Below, in pieces: positions 32,719 through 45,400 of a stretch of 64,000 nucleotides of DNA. Source of the stretch: Ramularia collo-cygni (Eukaryota > Ascomycota > Dothideomycetes > Mycosphaerellales > Mycosphaerellaceae); assembly GCF_900074925.1 (NCBI RefSeq), contig NW_019716259.1, forward strand, positions 242,462 through 306,461, written 5' to 3'. The notes below the pieces were generated by a model. That model saw only the letters and a program-made list of their open reading frames with translations. It was not told where the DNA came from and did not search any database. Within the stretch, counting starts at the first letter, position 1; each line of letters begins with the position of its first letter. The translations under genes and the position numbers were made by a program.

Positions 32719-33159
32719 GTCGATGTAAAAGGCCATTTCATGCGCTGAACGCATTCGACAAACGCGAACATTTGTTGGGATTGTCGAATACGAGGGCATC
32801 AGTTGATCATTCGTGCACGTATGTCTCGCAGGACCCACGTGCTTAGCGATTACCTGGACTGTCTAAACTAGGAAAAAATGTTTGGTCACGCAGGGTTCAA
32901 GGCACCGGCGGCATTGGAGCTAAATATTCACCGGCATACTGTGTTCGACCGACCGAACGACTCCAGCTAGGCTCGGTGTAAGGAGCCAAGTGGATATCTC
33001 ACAACCAACATGGCTGTCAGCGTGCGGGGCATGACTTGAGGTACGGCTACGGCTACGGCTACAGCTGACAATGGAGGAGGTACAAGAAGCTCGCTGCTCC
33101 AAAGAATCTTGGAAACACAATTTTCAAATTCCCTTTCATTCTTACATCACATTGACGAA
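32719..33159. other. Intergenic region
   Basis: Between two plus-strand genes. Holds a short (GGCTAC)3 microsatellite at about 33043-33061. No gene or conserved motif seen. Confidence 0.4.
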
Positions 33160-34469
33160 ATGCGAGCTGCTAGATTCCATGGCGCTGGCGATATTCGAGT
33201 TGAGGATGTTCCCGTACCAGAAGCCAAGGCGGGTGAAGTCCTGATCGAAGTTGAATGGTGCGGTCAGTGTACTCCCAACACTGTTATGAGATGTTCATAT
33301 ATCGCATTGCACGTTGTCTTCCCAAATAAATGCCAACCTGACATTCGCCAGGGATATGCGGGACTGACCTCCACGAGTATCTCATAGGACCGCTGGTGGT
33401 GAACAGGAAAGAAAAGCCACATACAATTACAGGCGCCCATGTACCCGTCATCCTCGGCCATGAATTCTGCGGACGAATAGTGAAGACCGCCGAAGGGTCG
33501 GATCTCAAGCTTGGCCAGGTTGGAATCGTCACATGTGAAGGAAGGATCGGTGTTAACGATATGTACAGGCCGTCATGGTCGACCCACGTATCAACTGCAA
33601 GTCATGCCACAGTTGCGCAAGTGGGATCGATAATCTTTGTGGTGAATGGGGCTTCCTTGGATTAAACGGAAACAGCGGGGGTTTCTCGGAATATGCGGCA
33701 GTCGAACCAAAAATGTGCTACCCTCTTCCCGACGACGTGAACATGGACGAAGCAAGTTTGATAGAGCCGTTGTGTGTTGGCCGTCATGCTCTCGCGGTGA
33801 CCAGTATCAAGGACTACTCAAAGCTCAGTGTGCTGGTCCTTGGTGGTGGTCCTATCGGCTTGAGTGTGATATGGAATCTGCGCGCTGTAGGCGTCGACAA
33901 AATAATCGTGTCCGAGCCGTCCAAGTTACGACAGGAGCACACGCGAGATCTGGCAGATCATGTGTTGGATCCAATCACTGACAATATTGGCGAGGGATGC
34001 AGGTTTCTGACTAGTGGCCTTGGAGTGGACGTCGTATTTGACTGCGCTGGTGTACCGGCCGGTCTTGAGGCGGGCATGGATGCAGCAAGGACACGTGCAA
34101 CTTATGTGAACGTTGCTGGCTGGGAAAAACCGGTACGCACACCTCTTGCCAAGCAAGTCGCATTCAGTACTGATGGAGATCCAGTTCGTTATGCCAATGG
34201 CACCAGCCATGTTCAAGGAGATGACTATCAAGTTTTCGATTGCATATGACCACGAGGACTTTGAGCAGGTCACCAAGGATTTTGTGGCGGGCAAGTTCGA
34301 GGGTGTAGGGAAGATGATTACGAGCCGGATATTGGTGGAAGACCTCGCCGAGAAAGGTTTCGAAGAGTTAATTCACAAGAAGGATCTGCACGTCAAGATT
34401 GTGGCCACCCCAAAGAAGACCTTGCTTGATGAGGCATCAAGCAGGGGCTCGTCGAACATTACGACGTAG
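33160..34469 (+). CDS. Zinc-dependent butanediol-type dehydrogenase
   Basis: Medium-chain dehydrogenase/reductase using zinc and NAD(P). Four exons, 33160-33262, 33352-33518, 33569-34132 and 34185-34469, all phase-consistent; 372 residues. Catalytic zinc ligands are suggested by WCGICGTDLHEY and GHEFCG. The structural zinc lobe has four cysteines in NCKSCHSCASGIDNLC. The Rossmann nucleotide site is LVLGGGPIGLSVIW (~215-228). DLHEYLIGP and the overall layout resemble (R,R)-butanediol dehydrogenase, but xylitol or sorbitol dehydrogenases share much of this, so substrate is not settled. Start at MRAARFHG, the usual N-terminus of the family; an in-frame ATG lies 17 codons upstream. It sits at the head of a block of accessory metabolic genes. 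Confidence 0.92.
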
Positions 34470-34645
34470 TCTTGCATGAGAACATTGCTACATCTCCAGG
34501 CGTCTCGCTCGAATCGCTGCTCCGGCAAGTCGAATTTGGTGGCGGGTTGCTTCCTCGACCTCGATTTGAGATGATCTACAACATCTTGCATCAAGCTAGG
34601 CTGTCGTCCAGGGCTTATCTTGTGGATGTGTGTCGGGCATACACT

Positions 34646-35762
34646 TCAACTTCGCTTCGTATAATTCGCTTCAAAATCTGTCCAGAATTCCGAGATTGCC
34701 GTTTTATAAAAAGTCTTCTCCAAAGGCGCTTCCCATTTTCCAGGAGTCTGCTCTAGGATTTCCAGCCAATTTGATATATGCAAAAGTCTTTTCTCGCCCA
34801 GGCCCGCAAAGTGCACCATCATATGGCCAGGTTTGCCTTCGAATCCGAACTCGAACTCGTAAGCGTTGAACCATACCCGAGGCATCCAGACTATTCCAGG
34901 ATATGCTTGTGACGTCTGGTTTGTTTCCCTAGACTCGATAACCTTTGCCATGGCAGCTTGCTCACTGAACCATCCAAGGTCGTCCTCGGGGTGGGAGAGA
35001 GGGTAAGCAACAGTTTGGGTGAGTAAGTCTAGGGCCAAAGGGTGAACTCTGAGATAGAATATTCCGGAATTGAGACCGTTGTGGTCAGCTGTTGCAAGTG
35101 CATAGACATCCTTTAGATGAGCTGGAGGCAGGAAGATCTCTGGCGAGAGGGCGGGGTTGAGGATCATAGAGTCGGCATCGACCCACAAGAGCCATTCTTG
35201 TCTCTCTTCTATTGGCTTTGCCAGTTCCCGCAACATAATAGACATGAGGTAGTACTGTTTGCTGAACAGCTTCCGGGACGTGAGATCACGCTCTAGAACT
35301 TCATATCCGCAGCCCCAGCGCTCACTGTGTCGACGATGGGTCAGGAGAGCATGCTCCAGTTGAGGAACGCGGTGGGTTCCATAGAGCATAGATAGCTTCG
35401 TGACGCTACATTTTGAGCTTTGGGGCCGTAGCACGGCGAATGCTCCCACATCGTCTGATGATGCCAGTTGAGTTTCTACATCTATGTCATCTTTCAGTAT
35501 TCCTACGCGTGATGTGCCACCGAGGAGGGAAATCGTAAGCAGTAATGCTATCGTACATGCACCGGCGATGATACGTGTACGGTACTGCCTTTCGTGAAGT
35601 AGATCAGCATGGGATAATATCCTGGGGTGCTGCCGTCGTTGACCCACCGCATCACAGGCACATTTGACCTCAATTGATGTTCATCGCCGAGATGAGTTTG
35701 CGAATGCGATCTCACCTATCAGAGGGAGCAAAGGAGGAAGGGCGAAGGAATATGCATTGCAT
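34646..35762 (-). CDS. GT34 family alpha-glycosyltransferase (type II membrane)
   Basis: Golgi-type glycosyltransferase of family 34 (galactosyl/mannosyl transferases such as Gma12 and Mnn10). A membrane anchor at ~31-48 (IIAGACTIALLLTISLLGG) follows a short cytosolic tail. The DxD motif is LLWVDADSMILNP. Other family marks are LRELAKPIEERQEW, HNGLNSGIFYLRVH, SEQAAM and WFNAYEFEF with GHMMVHFAGLG (metal/nucleotide ligands). The main frame has no ATG near its start. I propose a first exon 35762-35716 (MQCIFLRPSSFAPSD) joined through a 94-bp intron (35622-35715), which restores frame (AG+G = Arg); 340 residues. The catalytic part is secure; the first exon is a prediction. Works on mannan or N-/O-glycans in the secretory pathway by family knowledge. 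Confidence 0.86.
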
Positions 35763-36064
35763 GTGCAGGGATCGAATCAGGGATCACCTCCCGAAGAAAG
35801 CCCGTATAAAAGGTAAATTCATCGCAACACCAACATGATAGCAATGCATATTGAAGTTGCTATCATCGTTGAGCTGCTTTTGCGTGGTGATCTATGCAAG
35901 TTTAAGAGGCTATGTATACAAGTGTGAGAGTGTCATGGAGTGTTTACAAGTTCGAACGTTGTCTATTAAAGCAATTGACCTCTAACAATGCATGCTGGCT
36001 ATGCGCCGCTGATATATGAACGCCGTGGACAAAAAACCCCCCCCCCCCATATACACTCACTCAT
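35763..36064. other. Intergenic region with a C homopolymer
   Basis: Separates the GT34 gene from the monooxygenase. Contains a run of 12 C at 36037-36048, preceded by six A. No gene seen. Confidence 0.5.
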
Positions 36065-37596
36065 CTACACCGCTCGCACCCATTCCATGTTCGTCTTGAT
36101 ATCACCAAACCATGCCATCATAATGTCCTTGAAGTAGTACGATCTTGGCACCCATTGACCAGAGTCACCAGACTTGGGAAGCTGAGACATGCCCTTCTTG
36201 ACATATGTGCTGTTGAGCCTCAGGATGCTCATCTCCTTCATCGTCTGCTTCTCCTGTTCGCTTCTCCTGGGGATGACCTCAACCACACCCTCCTTCTCCA
36301 TCTTCTTCAGGATTCTCGTCATCATTTGCGCGGTTGCGTCTGCTCCTAGAGTCCACGAAGCATCGACGTAGCCAACCACGAATGCGGCGTTGGGCAGATC
36401 CTCCAACATGACGCCCTTCCATGTGAACTTCTCGGGGATCTCGAAAGGCTTGCCGTTGACGGTCACTTTCATTCCGCCCGCGAACTTCAACTTCAACCCG
36501 GTGGCGGTGATGATGATGTCTGGGTGTAGTTCTTGCCCGCTCTTGAGCTTAATGGAGTCCTCGGTGACGGTCTCGATGTGTCCGGTGGCAATGCTTGACT
36601 TGCCCTGCCTCAGACTCTTGTAAAAGTCGCCATCGGGACAGACACAGAGACGCTGTTCCCAAGGATAGTAGCTTGGTGTGAAGTGTGGGTCGAGAGGGAC
36701 GTTGGCGGGAAGCTGCTTGCGTGTGAGGTCGTACATCATCTTCTTCGCCCTTTCAGGGAAGTACTGAGAGTATGTGGTCAACATCATGGGGGTCAGGATC
36801 CACTTGAGTCGGAAAGCGTTGTCCTGGAACGAGGGCGCCCATGAGAACCATTTCCTGAGGAAACGCTCGACAACGTCCTCTCGAGGAGCTGCCATGATAT
36901 AACTAGGCGATCGTTGAAGCATAGTGACATGCTTGGCCGTCTGGGCCATTACGGGGAGTACTGTGACGGCTGTAGCGCCGGAACCGATGATGACAACTTC
37001 CTTGTTGGCGTAATCGAGATCCTCGGGCCAGAACTGTGGGTGAATGACCTGGCCCTTGAAGTTGTCGATACCAGGGATGTGAGTCTCGAGGGGATTCTTG
37101 TAGTCATAGTAACCGGTGCACATCATGATGAAGCGAGCTTTGTATGTCTTCTTCGCAGCCCCAGAAGTGTGCAGTGACCATGTGTTGTCGGCATACTCGG
37201 CGTGGTCAACAAAGGTGTTGAACTTGATCTTCTTGTCAATGCCGTTCTCTTCCGCAGCCTCCTTCATGTAATTCCAGATGCNATCACCGTGGGCGATCGA
37301 GTCCTTTTCACGCCACGGACGCCATGCGAATCCAAATGTGTAGAGATCAGAGTCGGATCGAATTCCTGAAGCAAAATGTTAGCCAAGCTGAGACGAGTCC
37401 AGCGTAGATTATGCATACCAGGGTATTTGAACAAGCTCCAGGTGCCACCGATCTCGTGGCGGCCTTCCAGAATCGCATACTTGAGGTTTGGTGTGCGTTC
37501 CTGGAGACGATATGCAAAGTTGATTCCTGAGATTCCAGCACCGATGATGATCACATCGTAATTGTCCTCGCTTTCCGGGAAGGGTTGCCAGGCCAT
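36065..37596 (-). CDS. Baeyer-Villiger-type flavin monooxygenase
   Basis: FAD- and NADPH-dependent monooxygenase that inserts oxygen into ketones, giving esters or lactones. Exons are 37596-37419 and 37365-36065 (intron 37366-37418, 53 bp); 492 residues. FAD Rossmann motif GAGISG at ~19-24. The Baeyer-Villiger fingerprint FxGxxxHxxxW is present as FKGQVIHPQFWPED (~162). The NADPH motif GSGATA is at ~190. The intron joins KYPG to IRSDSDLYTFGFAW, a block typical of the family. An in-frame ATG at 37701 would add 35 residues; MAWQPFPE was chosen because the FAD fold starts there. Substrate unknown. It lies between a glycosyltransferase and a GH76 enzyme, without polyketide or other backbone genes in view. 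An N at 37282 affects one residue. Confidence 0.92.
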
Positions 37597-38412
37597 CTTT
37601 GCGTCTGCGTACGGAGGTATATCTTGCGACGTGAAGGAGAGTAAGAGATGTACAAACAAGATGGGTTGGATTCCACTTTCAATTAAATGTTCGATCGCCA
37701 CGACAATCGCGCGTCCGAGGCCGAGGCAAGGGATGGTTGGAGCACGACGATTGGCTCACTCGTGCGTGGACGCTGATCTCCGCACCACAAAGCTTAGATG
37801 AACTTGAACTTACGGTAATGATTTAGTGCTTGGCGAAGCAGAGAGATGAAGCCGAGGTGCGGCGTGTAATTTGTTGATAACGCATGGCCTGTCACCTGTG
37901 AGGTTGTTTGTTGTGGTTGAAATCCCAGAGTGCGGGGCCTCCGACCGAGTATGAACGAATTCCGGGCTCCGCGGCCTGTAGCAGAGCGTGATCGGGATAA
38001 GAAGGCGTCATTACCTTGTAGGCTGCAGCTTTAAAGATATAGAGGAGATATGTCCCAATCTGGTGTCTGCACGTCTGTATAAGGCAAGGCCAAGAAGCAT
38101 GAGCTCTGTAACGGCCAGTTGATTGCTCCGCAGGGTAGATCTCCACCCCGATATGTCTATTGCTCCGCAGTTCTGCGAATCCATCATAGCATTTAGGATC
38201 CTCGGTGGAAGGACAAAGGACGTGTAGAGCCGCGGGTCAGTTGTCGGAGTCCGCTTGCTCGAGATCAGGCCGTATACCTGTGTCAAAAGGATGAACTCCG
38301 AAGTGATGTCGGGTTATTGTATAGTGGTGTAATAGTCAAACTTGGATACAAATGTACGCTAAAGTGCTCAAGAGAAAAATGTAAAAGGAAATCGTTTCGC
38401 GCCTGGCGAAGT
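37597..38412. other. Intergenic region
   Basis: Upstream of the monooxygenase and downstream of the GH76 gene. Frames up to 91 codons have no motif. Nothing else supported. Confidence 0.4.
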
Positions 38413-39776
38413 TCAAGTGGCCAGGGCTCCGATAAGAGCGTCCATGGCGGAGCTATGTGCTGCTGCATTCGTTGATTGAAAAGGCCCTTTGAGCAAGTCA
38501 GCACTCTGGTCGAAGACGTTCAACATCTGTAGTCAGTCGTCACATACCGCTCCACACGAGACCGAGCTCGTTCCTGTCATTACGATCGTTCTTCCAAATG
38601 CTGTTGGCATTGTTCTCCAAAAAGCTTGCGTACTCCTGCCGTGGGCTAGCCTGGTGCAGGAGCATCAGGTTGCGCGCAAAGATGCCCTTGAACTGAGGCC
38701 CATCTAGACCGCAGTTGGGCTCGCATACCTCCTTGAGGATGCCATCTGGAGCAAGAGAGGCAATCGCCGCGTCGGCGATCAAATGTGCCTTTGATATGTA
38801 TGAAGTATCGCCCGTAGCTCGGCTGAGTTCGGCTAGACCTCCAAGTACTACACCCTGGTTATAAGACCACACAGTTCCATCGTTGTTCTTGCAACTCTTG
38901 TCGAGACCATCGTTGATAAGGTTGCCGGAGTTGATCATTCCTGTTCCGAGAAACCAGTTCCATTGCTGGAGTGCAATGTCGCGGTAGTTGCTACCTCCGA
39001 CTCGGTTGGCCAGGTGGGCTGCAACGCTGAGATGAAGCTCGTTGGCAATGGCGTTGACATAAGTTTTCGGTCGGTCCCACCAAATCCCACCAGATCCACG
39101 ACCGTTGGAAGAGCAGTTGGTCTTGCCGAAGACCGCTTGCATGTCCGCGAATATTTTTTCGGCTTCTTGTAGATATTGTTGGTTGCCCGTGACATCGTAG
39201 GCTGCAATCCATCCAAGAGCCCACCAACCCTCGTCGTCGTAAAAGCTAGAAACACAGTGAGCTTTGTACATCCGGCGTCAAGGTAGTCTGGCAACGTACT
39301 CGTTCAGGAACCCGCCTTTCTTTCGAGTCTCCGAAACATCAGTCGGCCAATCGCCACGGTCGGTATAGTAAGTGTGTATCATCCATTTTTCACAACCTTC
39401 TGTAACGTTCTTTGCACCAATCGTCTTGGCCATTCGCAGGTTGTATCCTGGAGCCTGCGAATAGGTGTTTCTGAAGATTCCCTCCGCATTGCCTTTGATG
39501 TTGCCATCTATCGCAGCAAGATCCGCAACTACCGTCAAGCCTATGCCGTGTCAGAAATGACTGATGCATCGATGAGGATGACTTACAGTTGGCGGAGTTC
39601 CACCATCCGGTACTTGGCGACCATATGCCTGTAGACTGGTTATACCATTGCTGCAGGGTATTGNAAGCTGCTTCCGCGTTGGCAGTCGTGACATCTCTCG
39701 CAACGAGAGGCGATGCAGTTGTGAAAGATAACAGTCCGGACAATGCCAGCATGGTACGACTGTTGATGAAAGACAT
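38413..39776 (-). CDS. Secreted GH76 alpha-1,6-mannanase-like enzyme
   Basis: Glycoside hydrolase family 76 (endo-alpha-1,6-mannanase or Dfg5/Dcw1-like transglycosidase). Four exons, 39776-39587, 39540-39300, 39245-38548 and 38486-38413, all junctions phase-consistent; 400 residues. A signal peptide of about 20 residues (MLALSGLLSFTTASP) is seen. The catalytic Asp pair is in FYDDEGWWALGWIAAYD (~147-148), after the third exon joins FLND to FYDDE. The last exon gives GPFQSTNAAAHSSAMDALIGAL, the usual GH76 end. No C-terminal GPI-type hydrophobic tail is seen, so a freely secreted enzyme is more likely than a Dfg5-type anchored one. Acts on alpha-mannan; own cell wall versus external substrate cannot be decided. 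Confidence 0.93.
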
Positions 39777-40997
39777 GATTGTAGTGAATCGGATTAAAAT
39801 GAACGATAGGAGTGATTCAATCTTGCAAAAGCGTTCTGTACCTTATTATATGAACGTCAACAGCCATGCCAGCGATCGGCAGCCTCTCTCCAGACCAGGA
39901 GGGAGGTCTGTCTGTCTGCGCTTGGCGGTCCCCAAATTGTAACATGTTCCATCGTGACTCGTGAAATTACTTTCGTTTGTGGGCTGCCGGTGAGCGTCGC
40001 GGCAGTGCGGCAGGAAGGTAGCATGTACCAATTTTTAGACCCCAGCCAATCTTTGCTGCTCACTTTGCTTGGTACTGTACTTGAGCTCTTCCGTTTCCGC
40101 GAAATGGCAATTTCCCGTTTCCCCTGCGAGACAAGTCATTACAGATCACGCAGGACAGCTTGTGGCTGCATGAACGACGCCATCATGCCTCAACTCTCCA
40201 CTGCGATCATCGTAGGAAGTGGAGGAGGCTGTCCGCGCAGCATCAGAGGCTGCTGGGAGAAAGGGAAGATAGTTGAAGTGGTGTGGAAGGGCGCGGGCAA
40301 AAGGTGAAGACGATCTTGGCTCCAGCGGGTCATCGGCCCGGTAAAAAAGGCAGGAACTCGGCGCCATACAAAGACAACGGCAACGACGACTACATACAAC
40401 GCTCCATAACGGCCAACCACAACCTCTTGCGCTGGACCACATTGCTAGGCAAGCGCCTTGCTGGTCCACAAAAGCGTCGATAAGCCCTTGGTTTTTCATG
40501 TCCCTTATCGGTGAAAAGATGAATCCAGAGGCCACTCGCTTCATTCTCTCTTGGGGAACCTCTTCCACACTGCACGACCACAGTNCAGCCGCGGCGAGAA
40601 GGCGAGGATGTGGCGCCAAGAATAGGAGGCCAAGACTCGCCAAAAGTTGATGGAGACCCGTAAGTCTAAGGTGCGATCGAGTACACAGCATCATCTGAGG
40701 CTTGTAAGGCAAAAGCCAAAGAAGCTGCAATGACCGGGATGAATTTGCGTGTTCTTGCCTCTTTAGTACTTTGCAAGGCATGTTTTACAAAGGACATTCC
40801 GCATACAGGAAGTACGCTAAAGAAACAGGGAGGTTTTCATTCAATATGCGCACTCCGTTCTGTCGACAGCTGACGCGGATTAGTTCGGACTTCCCGCTCA
40901 GCTTGCTGTATGCAGGACTGGGGCTGTATGCACTCATTTGAGGCCTTTACAAGCCATCCTCACCTGACGCGGCCAGGCATTCAATCATAAGACTACT
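39777..40997. other. Intergenic region
   Basis: 1.2 kb upstream of the GH76 gene. A 211-codon minus-strand frame (40146-40781) exists but has no recognisable domain and contains an N; I do not call it. A 60-80 codon frame on plus mirrors it. Nothing else supported. Confidence 0.4.
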
Positions 40998-41810
40998 TCA
41001 CTCATCTGTGGGCTTAGCATTCTTAGGCCTCCAGAACATGGCCCAAACCGTCACACCCGGCCCTCCTTTCTCCATCTCTCCGCTCGCAGCATGACTTCCC
41101 TTTCCCAACACAAATTCGCCCACAACTTCAAACCCACACTTTTTGTAAACTTCCCTCGAACCAGCAGTGGTAGATTCCAGCCAGATGGGCAGATTCTCGC
41201 TCGCAGCCTTCTCCTGCTGCCTGCGGATGACTTGCGACGCAAGTCCTTGTCCTCTCGCCTCCTCAGTGGTGCCGATGAAGAACAAATACCAGTACTTTTT
41301 AACATCCTTCGGCAGACCACGCTTCTTACAAGCGTCCGATTGCGATTGATAATCCAGCAACATTCTCTACACATATAGTCAGCATTTCCTCCGGAAACAT
41401 GAACACTGCAAGAGACATACCCTACAACCTCCTATGCCGAGTCTGAAAAGGCTCCCGATGAACCCAGCTTNAAGAATCGTCCAAGGATTATCTACTCGTT
41501 TACCAGGGGGCATCCAGATGGCGATACAACTCCAATCGTTCGCCTCGTCGAACACGGCGTCATTGAGAGCAGCAGCCTTCGTCAACGTACGAAAGTAAGG
41601 CCCCAGGCACTCGTTTCTCGCAGTCTCTGATAGCGAACAAAGCATGTAGCGAATAACAGGATCTGTTTTGAAAATCGGTGCCAGAGCTGAGGCGGCTTTG
41701 GGGGTATATTCTGCATACCATTTGCCTCAATGTCTGGAATGATTCGCACGAGCACGTATAAACTTACCTGACCCCGCAGATGTGATCTTCACAGCGCGTT
41801 TGTTGTCCAT
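40998..41810 (-). CDS. GNAT family N-acetyltransferase
   Basis: Acetyl-CoA-dependent N-acetyltransferase. Three exons, 41810-41768, 41710-41421 and 41366-40998, with introns of 57 and 54 bp, phases consistent; 233 residues. Motif A is in GTTEEARGQGLASQVIRRQQEKA, with RGQGLA for the acetyl-CoA pyrophosphate. The motif B-like YKKCGFEVVGEF follows. The N-terminal exons (MDNKRAVKITSAGS / EYTPKAASALAPIFKTDPVIRYML) form the first strand and helices. The CxxR motif around the second splice (GIGGCRRMLLDYQS) reads well across the joint, which supports it. Substrate unknown; detoxifying acetylation of amines is common in such fungal enzymes. One N at 41471. Confidence 0.88.
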
Positions 41811-42439
41811 TCTGTTGAGTATTGCGACAAAGTCTGATGCTGGAAAATTATATGGGCTGCCCTGTGTAGGTAGGTAGGTAGTGTTTGGTCGGCGGGATCC
41901 GCGGAGAGCGGCTGCTTTATATTAGCGCCATGAATGAACTAGTTTGATCATCCGCATGAAAGGTACACGGACAGCGGAAGATCATGCGCTCAAATTAATG
42001 TATTGACACAGTCGACGAAGTTCCTGCCCTCTCACTTTCGCTCGTCCTCACTCACCCGCTCGATGAATTAAGAAGAAACGAACCCACTCCTACACATGCG
42101 ATCCGAACAGAAAGAGGAACAGCGTCCTCACACAAGTCGCCATTCACCTTTTCACCCCAGACCGTCTCAAGCAAGCAAAGGTCTGCTCGCAAGCCTGCCA
42201 TGGACATATCCAAAATCGTTCCCTTTTCTCGGTCCCATCCCATCGCAATGCAGTAATTCCAAAGAGCCAACCTTCCCGGGTTGCAAAAATATGAACAGTG
42301 AACACCCCATCTCTTTTTAAAACTCCTTTCAATAGTTCTCGCGTCGTGTGAGTTGCCCAACGCTTGCAATCACTCAGTCCGTAACGCGACGATGGGTCGT
42401 CCCTGTCGCACAATTCACCCTCAGCCGGATTGAGGACGA
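41811..42439. other. Intergenic region
   Basis: Between the GNAT gene start and the 3' end of the next minus-strand gene. A GTAGGTAGGTAGGTAG run lies near 41865-41880. Overlapping frames up to 105 codons show no domain. Nothing else supported. Confidence 0.4.
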
Positions 42440-45400
42440 CTAGTCCATATTCTGGTAAAGGTCACTGAGCGGCTTTTCCTGGGAGGCAGACTCCTTCTTT
42501 CCCCGACCAAAAGTGAAGCGAGACTTCTTCTTAACTTCGCGGTTCTTCTTCAAATCCGCCCATGATTCATCTTCGTCTTCTACGTCAACGCGAACAGAAG
42601 ACATTCTTGGCCCACCCTTTGACTTGTCCACAACCCGGATGGTAGACTTGGGAGTCTGCGCTTGTGTTCCGTTGTAGGGAGTCCCAGGACCGGGTGCTGA
42701 CTGTTGGTTGGTAAACGCTTGCAAGGTATGGGATGAGGTCATGCTCGGCGAACGGCCAGCTGCGTCTCCATATTGAGTTACAGGGCGATAGCGACTTGGC
42801 ATGCCCACGTTACTGCGCTCGCTGGGGGCGATGGAAGGCGTGTAGCCTGCTCCCGGCCCACCGCCGTTAACGGTGAGCCCATTCATGGAGGGTGCGTAGG
42901 AACCTGTGGGGGGTATCGCGCTCGCAGGTCGACTATGACTTGGCGAGTGATTGGAGTTCCATCCAGCGGGCGGGTTCATCATGGTCATTGAGCGTCCTTG
43001 ATTCGGAGGTGCGCCCGGGTAGCCTTGCTGGCTGGCCATGGACATGGGTCGATTCGCGCCAAGAAAGCCATTGTCCTGCTGAGGCTGACCAGGTTGACCC
43101 AGCTGTGCTTGCTGCATATTGATCATGTTCTGCATCATCTGCATCTGCATTTGCATGAATTGCTGCATTTGAGGGTCCATTCCCGGCGTCATTGGCATCT
43201 GTCCCATTTGAGGCATTCCCATCGGTGGCATCATTGGCATGGGAGGAATGCCTGTGGGAGTGTATACCGATGGCGGAGCAAGGTTGCCCATTGACATGGT
43301 ACGTCCCATCTGTGGTGGTGCATTCATGTTCATGTTCATGTTGCCCATTGTCGAGAATGTCCCTGCAGCGGTGTGGGCATTACCACGTCTGGCAGCTCTC
43401 GCCTTCTCTTCGCCGGCAATGACACCAACAAGTCCACCTGGGTGTCCCGTAGGTTGTTGTGACATGGGCATGGGTCCAGTTGGCATCCCATATACTGAAT
43501 TAGTGCCGTTCATGGCCAATGATTCGCGGGCGCTCTGATTCACCAAGCCGGCGCCAAAGTAAGGATCAGCAGGTAGCTTGCGAGCGAACGCTGGCAGATT
43601 ACCACCACCGCCTCCACCTCCCATTGCAGAACCAGCCATAGACGTCCGCCGCTGATGCATGTCATTCTCACCCATCATTGGGGGTCGATTGGCGCTGGGG
43701 AAGCCATGAGCTTGCAGAATTCCAAGCGGCACATCTTCATCGTCACCGTTGGTGTTGCCTTTGACCGTCTCCGTTGGTGGTGTGCCGCTGATTCCGCCGA
43801 AGTAGAGACCAGATGCGCTGCTGGCACTACGGTCGTTGCCAGGTCTTGCCGAAGCCCCGGAAGAAGGAAGGTCGGTGGGTCCACCGCCAGTGACTTTTTT
43901 CATCTGCTGGCGATAGACTGACATTGTGGCCTCTTGCTGTCGCCGCTGTGCCGCAAGCTTCCTTACTCTTTCAATATCGTCATCATCGTCGTATTCGTCG
44001 CTCGAAGCATTCTCTTCTTCCTCGCTGTGCTCTGAACTGCTCTCATTGCGTTTCTGTAGAGCTTGAAATTGTGCCTTTGTCATCTTCTTCGGTGTGTCAT
44101 TGGCACGTTGATCTCGCGATACAGGCCGCACTGCCCGAGACGCAGGTCCGGAGGAAGAAGCATCGAACAATGATCCTTCGTCCTGGGTCAAGCCTATCCG
44201 GCCATTTGCTCGCGGTGTGGTTGTCATGGAGTCTGCGCCGGCCCACGATCCACCTGCAGAGCTCCCAGGGCTGGCCGCGCCGACTCGTGAGCCGCTCGCC
44301 GCCCCTTGACCATATGCGGCGTTGCCTCGTGAGGGTGCGAGCCTGTTGGAGGGTGTTGATGCTTGAGGATCCCGCAGCTCAACCTTCTTCGTCCAGCGGT
44401 CACCATCATCGAAGTGCGTTTGTCGATTCGGATACTCATACTCTCTTGCTTTGCCATTGTCAGCCATAAAGCCAGCACCGGAAAAGCTGTCGGTTGAGCA
44501 ACGTTCTCCGATGGGAACACGAGCGTATCCGCTTTTTGAGGTGCCAAGAAAAGCTTGGGCGATTCCATCGACGGTCGGGCCGCCGCTGGGGGCACTGGGG
44601 TCGGGGGAGCTTAACGCCGAGCTCGACGAGAAGNCTGTCGAATAGGGCTCATCATAAGAATACGGCGATGCATTTTCGTCGCGGTTGGGTTGTTGCGGCT
44701 TGAGCGAAGGGGAATTCGACAGCGTGTCTCGCGAAAGGGTCCTCGGCGGGTACATCGGCTCCGATTCCTGGGATTGGTCAGTATGAATTNTAGCAATTAC
44801 ATCGTCAGCATACGCACCGTCCTGTGGAACGAGTTCGCTACGGGCGGAGGAGGCGGAGGCATCTCCTTTTGCAAGCTGTCGAACATGCTGCTGCCAAAAT
44901 CGCCGCCAAAATCATTGCCCAAGTTCAGCTCGGGCTTCGAGGGAACGGCAGTGCTGGCATAGCTGCTGGTAGTCATCGCCCGCTCCCTAGGTGAGCTTGC
45001 CGCACTTGTGGTTGGCCGTGGATTGTCTCCGTTTGTGTGATGAGCAGGCGGCACCGGCGGGGTGTCTTTTGTATCCATAGACGGTCTGCCACCGTTTTTG
45101 TTCTTCCCAAACGAGAAAGCACGGGCTGCGCGTGATGAAAATGAAGGCGGGTGTGGTAGCGGCGCGTATTCGTCCGCGCCCGCCGATGCGCTTTGTGACA
45201 TTCCCGAGGCTGCTGCTGGCGCCCGCTGCGTGAACAGCTCGTCCTCTTCGGGATGGCGATCAGGATCCACCGACGATGGCAACGTCGATGTTGAGCTGTG
45301 GCGTGCCGACGCCGAGGAAGAATCGTAGTAGCCGCTGGAGCCTGAGGTGGTCGTTCCGCCGCTGCCTCGAGTTGCGCCGGATTGAGGCCAGCCGGGATTG

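Noticed and set aside
36037..36048. Run of 12 C as a possible functional element
   Set aside because: Simple homopolymer in an intergenic region; probable slippage or base-calling effect.
40146..40781. 211-codon open frame on minus
   Set aside because: No recognisable domain, contains an N, and is mirrored by plus-strand frames; probably chance.
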